A DNA stretch of 9,640 bases from an uncultured Clostridiaceae bacterium (GCA_949948825.1 CATLIJ010000082.1:1-9640), one strand, 5' to 3'. Positions 1 to 5,524 are shown, counted from the stretch's first letter. A program made the numbers and translations. The notes: generated from the sequence alone by a model not told the origin.

Positions 1-206
1 CCATGAAGCAAAAACCCATGAAGCAAAAACCCATGAAGCAAAAACCCATGAAGCAAAACCCATGAAGCAAAACCCATGAAGCAAAAAATCCATGAAGCAA
101 AACCCATGAAGCAAAAAGACCATGAAGCAAAAAATCCATGAAACATAAAATCCATGAAACATAAAATTCATGAAGCAAAAAAACTATGAAGCATAAATCC
201 TATGAA
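1..206. repeat. Minisatellite, 14-16 bp unit (about 13 units plus a partial, continuing off the left edge)
   Basis: Units resembling CCATGAAGCAAAAAC start at 1, 16, 31, 46, 60, 74, 90, 104, 120, 136, 152, 168, 184 and 200. Unit lengths are 15, 15, 15, 14, 14, 16, 14 and then 16 throughout. The leftmost units are nearly identical. Those to the right show substitutions (GAAACATAAAAT, TATGAAGCATAA). The mixed lengths break every reading frame: the + frame reading P-M-K-Q-K repeats ends at a TGA at 63-65. Weaker copies with about 15-bp spacing can be followed to about 335. The array is cut by the window edge, so its full size is unknown. There are no unique spacers, so it is not CRISPR. Confidence 0.9.
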
Positions 207-420
207 TCTGATCATAATGAGTCAAAAGCGGTGAAATAAAAAGGTTGGAACCATAAAACAATGGGACAAGAGGCTGCAAAAAACAAAAGCAGTGAGGCAA
301 GAAGCGCTAAACTTGAAAAGCACGAAACAAAAAACAAGGAACTTATTAAATAAAACGCAATTACAAACATCTTGTGACAGGTTTTTTGTATTTGCAAAAA
401 ATAACCAATTGTGAAGTTTT
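207..420. other. Gene-free A-rich stretch with degenerate minisatellite copies
   Basis: Between the clear repeat array and the promoter of the lipoprotein gene I see no supported gene. Units starting near 215, 230, 245, 260, 275, 291, 306 and 321 keep the approximate spacing and a purine-rich ATGAxxCAAAAxC pattern, as if the array had decayed here. A + frame without a start is open from 235 to 414, giving lysine- and glutamine-rich residues. It has no ribosome-binding site and is closed upstream by a TGA at 232-234. It could be the decayed tail of a gene left of the window or simply low-complexity DNA. An AT-rich inverted repeat (GGTTTTTTG facing CAAAAAATAACC) lies at about 380-405. Confidence 0.5.
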
Positions 421-442
421 TATGACATTTTTGTAAAAACCC

Positions 443-471
443 TATCCAAAAGGGCTGCTATCGTATATAAT
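443..471 (+). promoter_or_regulatory. Probable promoter of the lipoprotein gene
   Basis: A perfect -10 hexamer TATAAT lies at 466-471, 87 bp before the gene start. The -35 region at the usual 17-bp distance (TATCCA, 443-448) matches the consensus poorly, which suggests that an activator may be needed or that the main promoter lies elsewhere. A short CCCT/AGGG inverted repeat (440-453) overlaps this weak -35 region. Confidence 0.45.
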
Positions 472-557
472 ACAAACTGTTTGTTTGAACTGTCAATTTC
501 TGTAATGTTATATCAGACAGACAGAAGGAATTTCTTAGGAAATCAGGAGGATTGAAA

Positions 558-1073
558 ATGAGGATAAAAAAATGGGTGTTGATGATTGGATGTGCCGCTT
601 TGCTGTGTGGATGTACGAAAAGTAATATTGTACAGCCAGAGACAGATGAGTCTCAGACTATGGGGCCGGATTTCAACCGGTATGAGGGCATTGTGCTGGA
701 TGAGGCACAGCTTCATGAAGGGATGAATGATATTTATTTGGATGCGGACGATTATCCCATGGCATCAGTCATTGACTTTGGGCTGCATTTAGATGAAGCT
801 TATGTGGATGTGATTGTTGTAGTAAAGGATGGAACCTCCGCTGAGGAAGCGGCATATTATGCAGAAGTGGTAATTAAAGGATTGAATGATGAGGTGGTGG
901 TTCAGGATCTGTCTTATGGGGAATCGGATGAGGACACGTTTGGCGGCCTGTATCAGGACAATGATATTCGTCTGAAGGTATATGAGGAGTCTGCGTACAA
1001 TGCAGGCGGGCAGCCTATGTATGAGACAGTTATACCAATGGACACTTATCAGAAAATTGAGATTGGCGCATAA
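558..1073 (+). CDS. Small putative lipoprotein of unknown function
   Basis: The protein has 171 residues. Its N-terminus is a lipoprotein signal peptide: MRIKKW, a hydrophobic stretch, then a lipobox LCGC with the acceptor cysteine at residue 19. It is therefore probably anchored to the outer face of the cytoplasmic membrane. The mature part is strongly acidic and has one central beta-rich stretch (VDVIVVVKDGTSAEEAAYYA, residues 83-102), but I recognise no family. The start was chosen at ATG 558 because AGGAGG (545-550) sits 7 bases upstream; an in-frame TTG at 552 would lie only one base from that site. The gene stands alone, with a promoter-like TATAAT upstream and a strong hairpin downstream, and converges on the wall-binding gene to its right. 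The export call is firm; the role is unknown. Confidence 0.85.
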   Translation: MRIKKWVLMIGCAALLCGCTKSNIVQPETDESQTMGPDFNRYEGIVLDEAQLHEGMNDIYLDADDYPMASVIDFGLHLDEAYVDVIVVVKDGTSAEEAAYYAEVVIKGLNDEVVVQDLSYGESDEDTFGGLYQDNDIRLKVYEESAYNAGGQPMYETVIPMDTYQKIEIGA

Positions 1074-1127
1074 AAAAGTCAAATATCCCCCAGCAAGCTT
1101 GACTTTGGCTCATTGCCATCACGCGAA

Positions 1128-1171
1128 TAAAGAAGAAACACGGCTATAAGATTGGCCGTGTTTCTTCTTTA
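1128..1171. terminator. Bidirectional intrinsic terminator between convergent genes
   Basis: A 16-bp perfect inverted repeat (AAAGAAGAAACACGGC at 1129-1144 facing its complement at 1155-1170) surrounds a 10-nt loop, and one more pair at each end extends it. The T-rich right arm can serve the + strand gene ending at 1073, and the T-rich complement of the left arm the - strand gene ending at 1211. A weaker inverted repeat, AAAGTCAA (1075-1082) with TTGACTTT (1099-1106), directly follows the lipoprotein stop codon. Confidence 0.85.
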
Positions 1172-1210
1172 TATATAAGAATATCAATTGGCATTATTTT
1201 CTGTGGTTTC

Positions 1211-2296
1211 CTATTCATTCTCAGCAGCTTCCTGAGTTGTATTTTCAGCGGTCTCCTGAGTTGCATTTTCAGCAGCCTCCTGAGTTGTATTCTCAGCGGT
1301 CTCCTGAGTTGCATTTTCAGCAGTCTCCTGAGCCGTATTTTCGGAAGCTCCCTCTGCAGAAGCTTCTTCATTTCCTTCTGCTGTCTGATCCGCAGTGCTT
1401 TCCTCCGGAGCGGGGGCTTCCGGAACCTTTTCGAGACAGGTTACTTGAACATTAATCGTGTCATTCTGGTAATTCAGCACATAAGAGTTGCCGGAATCAG
1501 TAGTGCCATTATGGTCAAAGGAAGCTCCGGAGCCAACCTGTTCAGAGAAGCACCGGTCATAGACAGCACCTCCCTGATGCTCTCCTAAAGCGCCAACCAC
1601 CAACTTGCGGAACATTTCCTGGAAAAGCTCTGTCTCTTCTGCTGTGGATAAATAGCTGCGGTTAAAATTCAGCTCCAAAGCATAGGGCTTATAATAATAG
1701 TTCCGGTTGCTGGTAACTTTGTAAAGGGAGCTGGAGATCAGCCGTCCCTTGCCGTCTGCGTTGTATACATAGGTGGTTTCCTGGAAATCATCATTACCGC
1801 TGCGGGAAATGGAGGTATTTTCCATGGCCTTCAGCTTGTCAAAAGTATCAATAAAATAAAGATCCATTAAAGCCTTATATTCCTTCTGGTAAACCATGCG
1901 GAAGGTGCTGGCAGCGATTCCGGTTGTCTTGGCCAGTTCAGCAGCCTGAGTGGCATTAGCCTGTTCCTTGGCAGGGCTGGGTCTGGAGGCCAGCTCCTGT
2001 TTGCGGGCATTTTCCTGAGCAATCTCTGTCTCAGTCTTTTCGTGCTTGACACCATCATCATCCAGCCAGAATCCATCTACCCGTGTGCCGGTCATGGCAT
2101 ATCCGTCATAGTCCAGATGGTATTGAAGGCCAGTAGCAGGATCTTTAAACCAGCCAAAGCCCGCGCGGGTTCCATTGTCATATACATAGGCCTTGCGCCC
2201 GTTTTCATCAACCCATCCATCTGCAAAGGCGTGAAAGCCTGTGGAAAGGGTCAGTGCCGCTGCTAGAGCGGATACCGTAAATACTTGCTTTTTCAT
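1211..2296 (-). CDS. Secreted cell-wall-binding repeat protein with a repetitive acidic C-terminal tail
   Basis: The protein has 361 residues. A signal peptide occupies residues 1-25 (cleavage after AFA). Residues 26-85 hold wall-binding-type repeats (DGWVDENGRKAYVYDNG, GWFKDPATGLQYHLDYDG, then GFWLDDDG), the kind grouped as choline-binding/cell-wall-binding repeats. A lysine-, alanine- and glutamate-rich linker follows (about 88-125). The middle domain (about 126-290) is one I do not recognise; it has two cysteines (249, 287) that could form a disulfide outside the cell. Residues 290-361 are an acidic tail of octapeptides of the type AEN(A/T)TQE(T/A). The start was placed at ATG 2296 because GGAGG lies 8 bases upstream; an in-frame ATG 8 codons earlier overlaps that site. 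It probably sits non-covalently on the wall; the ligand is unknown. No catalytic motif is visible. Confidence 0.88.
   Translation of the reverse strand: MKKQVFTVSALAAALTLSTGFHAFADGWVDENGRKAYVYDNGTRAGFGWFKDPATGLQYHLDYDGYAMTGTRVDGFWLDDDGVKHEKTETEIAQENARKQELASRPSPAKEQANATQAAELAKTTGIAASTFRMVYQKEYKALMDLYFIDTFDKLKAMENTSISRSGNDDFQETTYVYNADGKGRLISSSLYKVTSNRNYYYKPYALELNFNRSYLSTAEETELFQEMFRKLVVGALGEHQGGAVYDRCFSEQVGSGASFDHNGTTDSGNSYVLNYQNDTINVQVTCLEKVPEAPAPEESTADQTAEGNEEASAEGASENTAQETAENATQETAENTTQEAAENATQETAENTTQEAAENE
1218..1344. repeat. 24-bp tandem repeats within the tail of the wall-binding gene
   Basis: Five 24-bp units start at 1218, 1242, 1266, 1290 and 1314, with a partial sixth. Each encodes eight residues, so copy-number change keeps the frame. 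Alternate units are more alike (GCAGC..TTGTA against GCGGTC..TTGCA), suggesting a 48-bp pair as the last duplicated block. The tail may therefore vary in length between strains. Confidence 0.9.
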
Positions 2297-2328
2297 AGGA
2301 AATTCCTCCATATTATTCATTTATTTCC

Positions 2329-2421
2329 GTGGGCAATGGGCCAAAGGCCATGTCTTGACGTGCATTTGGCAAATGCCGCCAGCACAACGCTGCATGTGCC
2401 AGCGGCGCATTTTGCGCCCAC
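2329..2421 (-). promoter_or_regulatory. Highly structured leader element (candidate cis-regulatory RNA or palindromic intergenic repeat)
   Basis: This GC-rich block lies between the predicted promoter and start codon of the wall-binding gene. Its inverted repeats are: outer arms GTGGGC (2329-2334) with GCCCAC (2416-2421); GGCC-AAA-GGCC (2339-2349); GCATTTG-G-CAAATGC (2362-2376); GCCGC-CA-GCACA (2375-2386) with TGTGC-CA-GCGGC (2395-2406); and GGCGCA-TTT-TGCGCC (2404-2418). Several share bases, so they cannot all form at once and could represent alternative folds. I do not recognise a known riboswitch. A REP-like dispersed palindromic repeat is the main alternative. The pairing is seen directly; a function is inference. 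Confidence 0.6.
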
Positions 2422-2437
2422 AAATCTGCTCCCTGCA

Positions 2438-2466
2438 AGCATAGCACAAAATGGGAATTCCCACAA
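2438..2466 (-). promoter_or_regulatory. Promoter of the wall-binding gene ending at 1211
   Basis: On the - strand, TTGTGG (2461-2466), a 17-bp spacer and TATGCT (2438-2443) form a vegetative-type promoter with an extended -10 (TGC before TATGCT). Transcription would start near 2431, leaving a leader of about 135 nt that contains the whole structured block. Confidence 0.65.
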
Positions 2467-2530
2467 CTATCTAAAATGTGAACTTTATGTAATATTTTAT
2501 TACATTTTAAAAGAAAATTGTAATAAATAA

Positions 2531-2567
2531 CACAAAAAACGAAGGTCCCGCCATAGGAACCTTCGTT
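2531..2567 (-). terminator. Intrinsic terminator of the small wall-binding gene
   Basis: AACGAAGGT (2538-2546) pairs with ACCTTCGTT (2559-2567), with further CC/GG pairing inside. On the - strand the stem is followed by a T run (complement of 2533-2539). It lies 15 bp past the stop codon of the gene at 2582 and separates that gene from the promoter of the next one. Confidence 0.88.
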
Positions 2568-2581
2568 CTTGTAAAACCTTT

Positions 2582-2908
2582 TTAACGTTTCTTTTCAAGC
2601 TTACCGTCTTCTCCCACATAGTAGTTATCTACCCAGCAGTCAGTGACCAACACGCCGTCTTCATCCAGGTAATACCAGGCGCCGTCGTCCTTCTGCCAAT
2701 ATTCGGACTTGCGGCAGCCGTTGTCATCCAGATAATACCGTTTGCCGTCCAGTTCAAGCCAGCCGCTGGCAGCAGGCTTTCCGTCATCTTGAATGTATTG
2801 CCATTGATCATCTTCTGTCTCCTGCCACTGACCGGCAAAAGACGGGAAGACGCCAAGAAGAAGACTGGTAATCGTGAAAATCAGGGTCAGACTTATCTTG
2901 TGCTTCAT
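2582..2908 (-). CDS. Very small secreted cell-wall-binding repeat protein
   Basis: The protein has 108 residues. A signal peptide occupies about 1-25 (cleavage after SFA). The mature part is little more than wall-binding repeats: GQWQETEDDQWQYIQDDG, SGWLELDGKRYYLDDNG, EYWQKDDGAWYYLDEDG, then DCWVDNYYVGEDGKLEKKR. These show the W..G..YYL..(D/N)G pattern of choline-binding/cell-wall-binding repeats. With no second domain it may only coat or block wall sites, or act as an adaptor. The start was set at ATG 2908, 6-7 bases after an AGGTGA site; a GTG two codons earlier lies too close to it. It has its own promoter (2947-2975) and terminator (2531-2567), so it is a single-gene unit. Two cysteines (65, 91) are present. 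The ligand cannot be told from sequence. Confidence 0.85.
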   Translation of the reverse strand: MKHKISLTLIFTITSLLLGVFPSFAGQWQETEDDQWQYIQDDGKPAASGWLELDGKRYYLDDNGCRKSEYWQKDDGAWYYLDEDGVLVTDCWVDNYYVGEDGKLEKKR

Positions 2909-2946
2909 TACCACTCACCTCAGCTTTCCATGATTTTGATAAGCTA

Positions 2947-2975
2947 ATTATAGCAAGTCAGGAAATGGATGGCAA
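2947..2975 (-). promoter_or_regulatory. Strong promoter of the small wall-binding gene
   Basis: On the - strand TTGCCA (2970-2975), a 17-bp spacer and TATAAT (2947-2952), preceded by TGC (extended -10), give a near-consensus vegetative promoter. The start codon lies about 39 bp beyond the -10. Confidence 0.8.
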
Positions 2976-3075
2976 TAGGCAGGGCAGTATTGTAAGGATT
3001 TTGCGCGAATCGTAAGAAAAAAGTTAATAACTTTGTCAGAGTCTGGAAATGGTACGAAGAAAAATTTGCGGATTT

Positions 3076-3187
3076 TGTCGAATGGTTTGGAATGCCAGAT
3101 TACAAGTAGTAGTGAGAAATATGTTTTGGGAAAGACAGATGTTGTAGGACGACACAATGTTTGTCGATGGTGTCGAACTATGTCGAT
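3076..3187 (+). promoter_or_regulatory. Cluster of Spo0A-type (0A) boxes
   Basis: The known 0A box is TGTCGAA. Perfect copies occur at 3076-3082 (inside TTTTGTCGAATGG) and 3171-3177. One-mismatch copies TGTCGAT occur at 3162-3168 and 3181-3187. A weaker inverted copy (TGTCGTC on the - strand) is at 3148-3154. The three right-hand boxes start 9 and 10 bp apart, so they lie on nearly the same helix face, as in tandem 0A boxes bound by Spo0A dimers. The cluster ends about 19 bp before the predicted -35 of the coiled-coil gene, a position suited to activation. The divergent small wall-binding gene could also respond to the distal box. The motif match is direct; control by Spo0A is inference. Confidence 0.65.
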
Positions 3188-3205
3188 TCATGCGATTTCT
3201 TGTGC

Positions 3206-3234
3206 TTTTCAAATGGGTAAAAAAGCTTTATAGT
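3206..3234 (+). promoter_or_regulatory. Probable promoter of the coiled-coil gene
   Basis: TTTTCA (3206-3211), a 17-bp spacer and TATAGT (3229-3234) form a moderate vegetative-type promoter about 42 bp before the start codon. Its imperfect -35 fits a promoter that depends on the adjacent 0A boxes. A direct repeat AAGCTTTA flanks the presumed transcription start (3223-3230 and 3242-3249). Confidence 0.5.
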
Positions 3235-3275
3235 GTTTATGAAGCTTTAGAAATATATAAAAAAGGAGATGGGAA

Positions 3276-3467
3276 ATGATGGGAACAATAGTAGAAAATG
3301 CAAAGGATGTGGAAATGGTAAGGAAGGTAGACGAAATGAAGCAGTTAAAAGAAGAAAACCAGAGGTTGAAGCACGAAAATGAAATGTTGATGAAAATTGT
3401 GGTGCAAATGAAAGGAACCCTGAACCGGATGGTCAGCCGGTATGTGCTGGAGGAGCCGAAGAGGTAG
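3276..3467 (+). CDS. Small coiled-coil protein of unknown function
   Basis: The protein has 63 residues. AAGGAGA (3263-3269) lies 6 bases before ATG 3276, and a second ATG follows directly. Residues about 12-53 are a continuous amphipathic, charged helix (for example MKQLKEENQRLKHENEMLMK) with leucine-zipper-like spacing, so it probably forms a dimer or pairs with a partner. There is no signal peptide, membrane segment or recognised DNA-binding motif, so it is presumably cytoplasmic. I recognise no family. Its upstream region holds the 0A-box cluster, suggesting expression on entry to stationary phase or sporulation. The convergent neighbour (3537-3929) also ends in a coiled coil, which makes it a possible partner, but this is speculation. 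Confidence 0.75.
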   Translation: MMGTIVENAKDVEMVRKVDEMKQLKEENQRLKHENEMLMKIVVQMKGTLNRMVSRYVLEEPKR

Positions 3468-3514
3468 CACAAATCAGAGCATTTCAAAAAACAATGCCAA
3501 AAACAGGAGGTATC

Positions 3515-3598
3515 ATGGAAGCTTCAGAAATCTTATTCACAGGCGGTCTTCCAGCTGCTGTTCCAGGCTTTTATTTTTGCTTAGAAGATCCCAAATAG
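3515..3598 (+). CDS. Possible 27-residue peptide or truncated gene start, antisense to the zinc-ribbon gene
   Basis: A textbook AGGAGG (3505-3510) sits 4 bases before ATG 3515. The frame reads MEASEILFTGGLPAAVPGFY and ends at a TAG at 3596-3598. It follows the coiled-coil gene by 47 bp on the same strand, so it could share that transcript. Its 3' part overlaps the end of the - strand gene by 62 bp. It may be a real small peptide, the surviving start of a gene whose body was lost, or a chance site. The ribosome-binding site is the only support. Confidence 0.3.
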   Translation: MEASEILFTGGLPAAVPGFYFCLEDPK

Positions 3599-3929
3599 TC
3601 TGATGCATCCATTCAATGGTATCATTTAGTTTTTTGTTTTCTGTTTCCAGCTGGTGAATTCGGGAGTCCAAAAGTGTTGCAGCCTCGCCGCTGGCACAGG
3701 AACGCAAATAAGCTAAGAACCGGCTGGAAATAGAGGGCTCTCTGGCAATCATTTTCTCAATCAGAAGCAAGTCCCGCTTCTGAGAATCCAGATTCCGAAA
3801 TTCAGAGTAAGACATAAGAGGAACCATAGGAATGTCACAATTGGAACAGACAGCAGTACGGATTTCTTTTGACTGGCAATAGCTGTACCGACCGCAGCCC
3901 GGACAGTAACAGACTGATAATTCTTTCAT
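3537..3929 (-). CDS. Zinc-ribbon protein with C-terminal coiled coil, function unknown
   Basis: The protein has 130 residues. Near the N-terminus CPGC (cysteines 9 and 12) and CSNC (28 and 31) form a four-cysteine zinc-ribbon-like knuckle; C7 and C18 are also present. A helical middle follows (about 41-80). The last 40 residues (RIHQLETENKKLNDTIEWMH onward) are a charged amphipathic coiled coil. There is no signal peptide. Ribbon and coil together suggest a cytoplasmic adaptor or regulator binding protein or nucleic acid, but I recognise no named family. The start ATG 3929 has GGGGAGG five bases upstream. The gene converges with the coiled-coil gene at 3276 and runs parallel to the wall-binding gene at 4139, from which a terminator separates it. 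Confidence 0.8.
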   Translation of the reverse strand: MKELSVCYCPGCGRYSYCQSKEIRTAVCSNCDIPMVPLMSYSEFRNLDSQKRDLLLIEKMIAREPSISSRFLAYLRSCASGEAATLLDSRIHQLETENKKLNDTIEWMHQTIWDLLSKNKSLEQQLEDRL

Positions 3930-3986
3930 AAATACCTCCCCATTTTGCCGGCCTGTTCTAAAAAGGCCAGATCTCTTTTTTCTATA

Positions 3987-3992
3987 ATTATA
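3987..3992 (-). promoter_or_regulatory. Probable -10 element of the zinc-ribbon gene
   Basis: TATAAT on the - strand, 57 bp before the start codon. No good -35 is seen at 16-18 bp. The leader contains a short hairpin (CTGGCC with GGCCGG, one G-U pair, about 3949-3971) just ahead of the ribosome-binding site. Confidence 0.45.
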
Positions 3993-4067
3993 ACGTGGAA
4001 GATTGGAAAATATGACAGATTTTGTTAAAAATAATAGAGGAATAAATGGAATATGGAATTCAAATAT

Positions 4068-4093
4068 AAAAAAGAGCCAAAAGGCTCTTTTTT
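4068..4093. terminator. Intrinsic terminator, symmetrical, after the large wall-binding gene
   Basis: AAAAAAGAGCC (4068-4078), loop AAAA, then GGCTCTTTTTT (4083-4093): a perfect 11-bp inverted repeat with T runs on both strands. It lies 46 bp past the stop codon of the - strand gene at 4139 and can work in either direction. Confidence 0.9.
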
Positions 4094-4138
4094 AAGGGCT
4101 GCATTTGAACGGATGCAGTGGAGCATGTTTCCTGAAAA

Positions 4139-5524
4139 TTAGTTCTGGATAACTCCATTTGTATTTACAATCCAGATTTTATCATTAGCATCTTTGACAT
4201 CCTTAAATCCCTTGCCAAGATCCGGATTTGTGTCAGATTTGGAGGAAGAGGAGGCCTTCTGGATGGTGCCGGAGGCATTGACCAGATAGGAGACACCTTC
4301 CAGTTCAACCGGTGCATAGCGCAGATCCCGATCTGCAGTCAGGCGCAGGCCGTTTTTATACACATTATTTTCACGAACGCCATGGAATCCCTGTCCTTTG
4401 CTTCCGCCGTCAGTGATAAAGAACCAGGTCTGATTCTCTCCCAGATCTTCGTCATAGATCGTCTGCTTTCCGGTTTTCATTACACCGTCATCACCAAAGT
4501 AATAGTTGACTGTCCGGCCGTCTTCTGTGGTAGCGCTCTTAAGGCCAGTCTGCATTTCACCTTTTGTATTAAAGCCATACCGTTTGGAGTTGATGATAAA
4601 GGTCTCAATGTCTGTGGAGGCGTGATAGGGGCTGCCCTTCTTAAAATAGAAGGTGTAGATTTCTCCTTCATCGCTGATGCCGGGAGCGCCTTCAATCTGA
4701 TACCAGCCTTCTGCACGCTTTCCGTTCTCCTCATAGTACTGGAAGGAGGCAATGGTAAGCGGCTGCTCGGCTGCAGCTTCGGTCTGGGCAGTCTCTTCCC
4801 CTTCCTTTTCCTCTGTATTGTTTTCCGTCTGGACAACGGGAAGCTTATACCAGCCTGTCTGTAAAACACCGTTTTCAAAGGTATAATAATTGCCATCAAT
4901 CTTCCGGTCCAGCTGGTTCATAACCATCCGTCCTTTATTGTCAAAATAGTGCCATACCATATCGTGGTCGCTGTCTTCATCCTCATTTTCCAGCTGAACC
5001 CATCCGGTTTTCATCACACCATCTCCTTCTTCTCCAAGATAATAGATGTAACCGTCTAATTCCAGCTTGCCTGTCTGCATATGGCCGTCTTCATTGAAAT
5101 AATAGGACTTGCCGTCAATTTCCTGCCACTCGGACACAGCGCCTTTTCCGTCATTTCCATAATAATACCAGTAGGTTTCCGGTGAGTCGCTGTCCCAGTA
5201 TTCGTTCTCCTCTCCGATCCACTGATTGTAGATGCGCTTGCCGGTTTCATCCACATAGTACTCATCTACTGCCATGGAGCGGGCCAGAAAGCCATCCTCA
5301 TTCAAATAGTACCAGTCATTATCCTTTTTCTTCCAGGTATCAGTAATCGGATAACCGTCGCTGTCCAGGTAGCGCAGTTCGCCGTTTTCGTCTGTCCATC
5401 CGGCTTTGGATGCGGCAAATGCGGTTTGTGAAGAACCAGGAATTGCTGCAAAGAAGCCAGGGGTTACCGCAGTCATTACAGTTGCGGCGGATAATACAGC
5501 CAGAATTTGAACTTGTTTTTTCAT
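4139..5524 (-). CDS. Large secreted cell-wall-binding repeat protein
   Basis: The protein has 461 residues. The signal peptide runs to about 37 (AFA before AS). Nearly the whole mature part is wall-binding repeats, with W..(K/E)(D/G).(W/Y)YY..(E/D)G units at about 43-100, 118-150, 154-225, 262-275, 335-352 and further degenerate ones. Linking GYIYYLGEEGDGVMKTGW and NYYTFENGVLQTGWY blocks give the classic GxMxTGW turn of choline-binding-type repeats. An acidic low-complexity insert (EEKEGEETAQTEAAAEQ, 238-254) splits the repeats, and a serine-rich linker (425-430) precedes a last repeat-like segment. No catalytic domain is visible, so it is probably a structural or adhesive wall-surface protein; the ligand is unknown. 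ATG 5524 has AGGAGAG about 10 bases upstream. It has its own promoter and terminator. Confidence 0.88.
   Translation of the reverse strand: MKKQVQILAVLSAATVMTAVTPGFFAAIPGSSQTAFAASKAGWTDENGELRYLDSDGYPITDTWKKKDNDWYYLNEDGFLARSMAVDEYYVDETGKRIYNQWIGEENEYWDSDSPETYWYYYGNDGKGAVSEWQEIDGKSYYFNEDGHMQTGKLELDGYIYYLGEEGDGVMKTGWVQLENEDEDSDHDMVWHYFDNKGRMVMNQLDRKIDGNYYTFENGVLQTGWYKLPVVQTENNTEEKEGEETAQTEAAAEQPLTIASFQYYEENGKRAEGWYQIEGAPGISDEGEIYTFYFKKGSPYHASTDIETFIINSKRYGFNTKGEMQTGLKSATTEDGRTVNYYFGDDGVMKTGKQTIYDEDLGENQTWFFITDGGSKGQGFHGVRENNVYKNGLRLTADRDLRYAPVELEGVSYLVNASGTIQKASSSSKSDTNPDLGKGFKDVKDANDKIWIVNTNGVIQN

Noticed and set aside
1..206. CRISPR array
   Set aside because: The units follow each other directly with no unique spacers and are only 14-16 bp long. 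This is a simple tandem repeat.
212..397. Hydrophobic 61-codon frame on the - strand
   Set aside because: It is the complement of A-rich degenerate repeats, which gives phenylalanine- and leucine-rich codons automatically. It has no ribosome-binding site.
235..414. Lysine-rich + frame of 59 codons
   Set aside because: It has no start or ribosome-binding site and is preceded by a TGA; the composition follows from A-rich repeats. It is kept only as a note on a possible decayed gene tail.
373..414. Two TTGTGA half-sites as a CRP/FNR-type operator
   Set aside because: They are direct, not inverted, and about 36 bp apart in AT-rich DNA. There is no symmetrical partner TCACAA.
789..1082. 97-codon frame on the - strand
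   Set aside because: It is antisense to the lipoprotein gene, which has a signal peptide, lipobox and ribosome-binding site.
3020..3034. Perfect palindrome AAAGTTA-A-TAACTTT as an operator
   Set aside because: It is AT-rich and isolated, about 45 bp upstream of the nearest predicted -35 on the - strand; there is not enough evidence to assign a regulator.
2948..3157. 69-codon - frame in the same spacer
   Set aside because: It overlaps the strong promoter of the small wall-binding gene and has no ribosome-binding site.
3033..3233. 66-codon + frame covering the 0A boxes
   Set aside because: It starts at TTG with no ribosome-binding site and shows no protein-like motif; regulatory motifs explain the interval better.
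3479..3497. GCATT/AATGC inverted repeat as a terminator between the convergent small genes
   Set aside because: The stem is only 5 bp with a 9-nt loop and no following T run, which is too weak to call.
4382..4864. 160-codon + frame antisense to the large wall-binding gene
   Set aside because: It is a shadow of the repeat-rich coding strand, with no ribosome-binding site or promoter.
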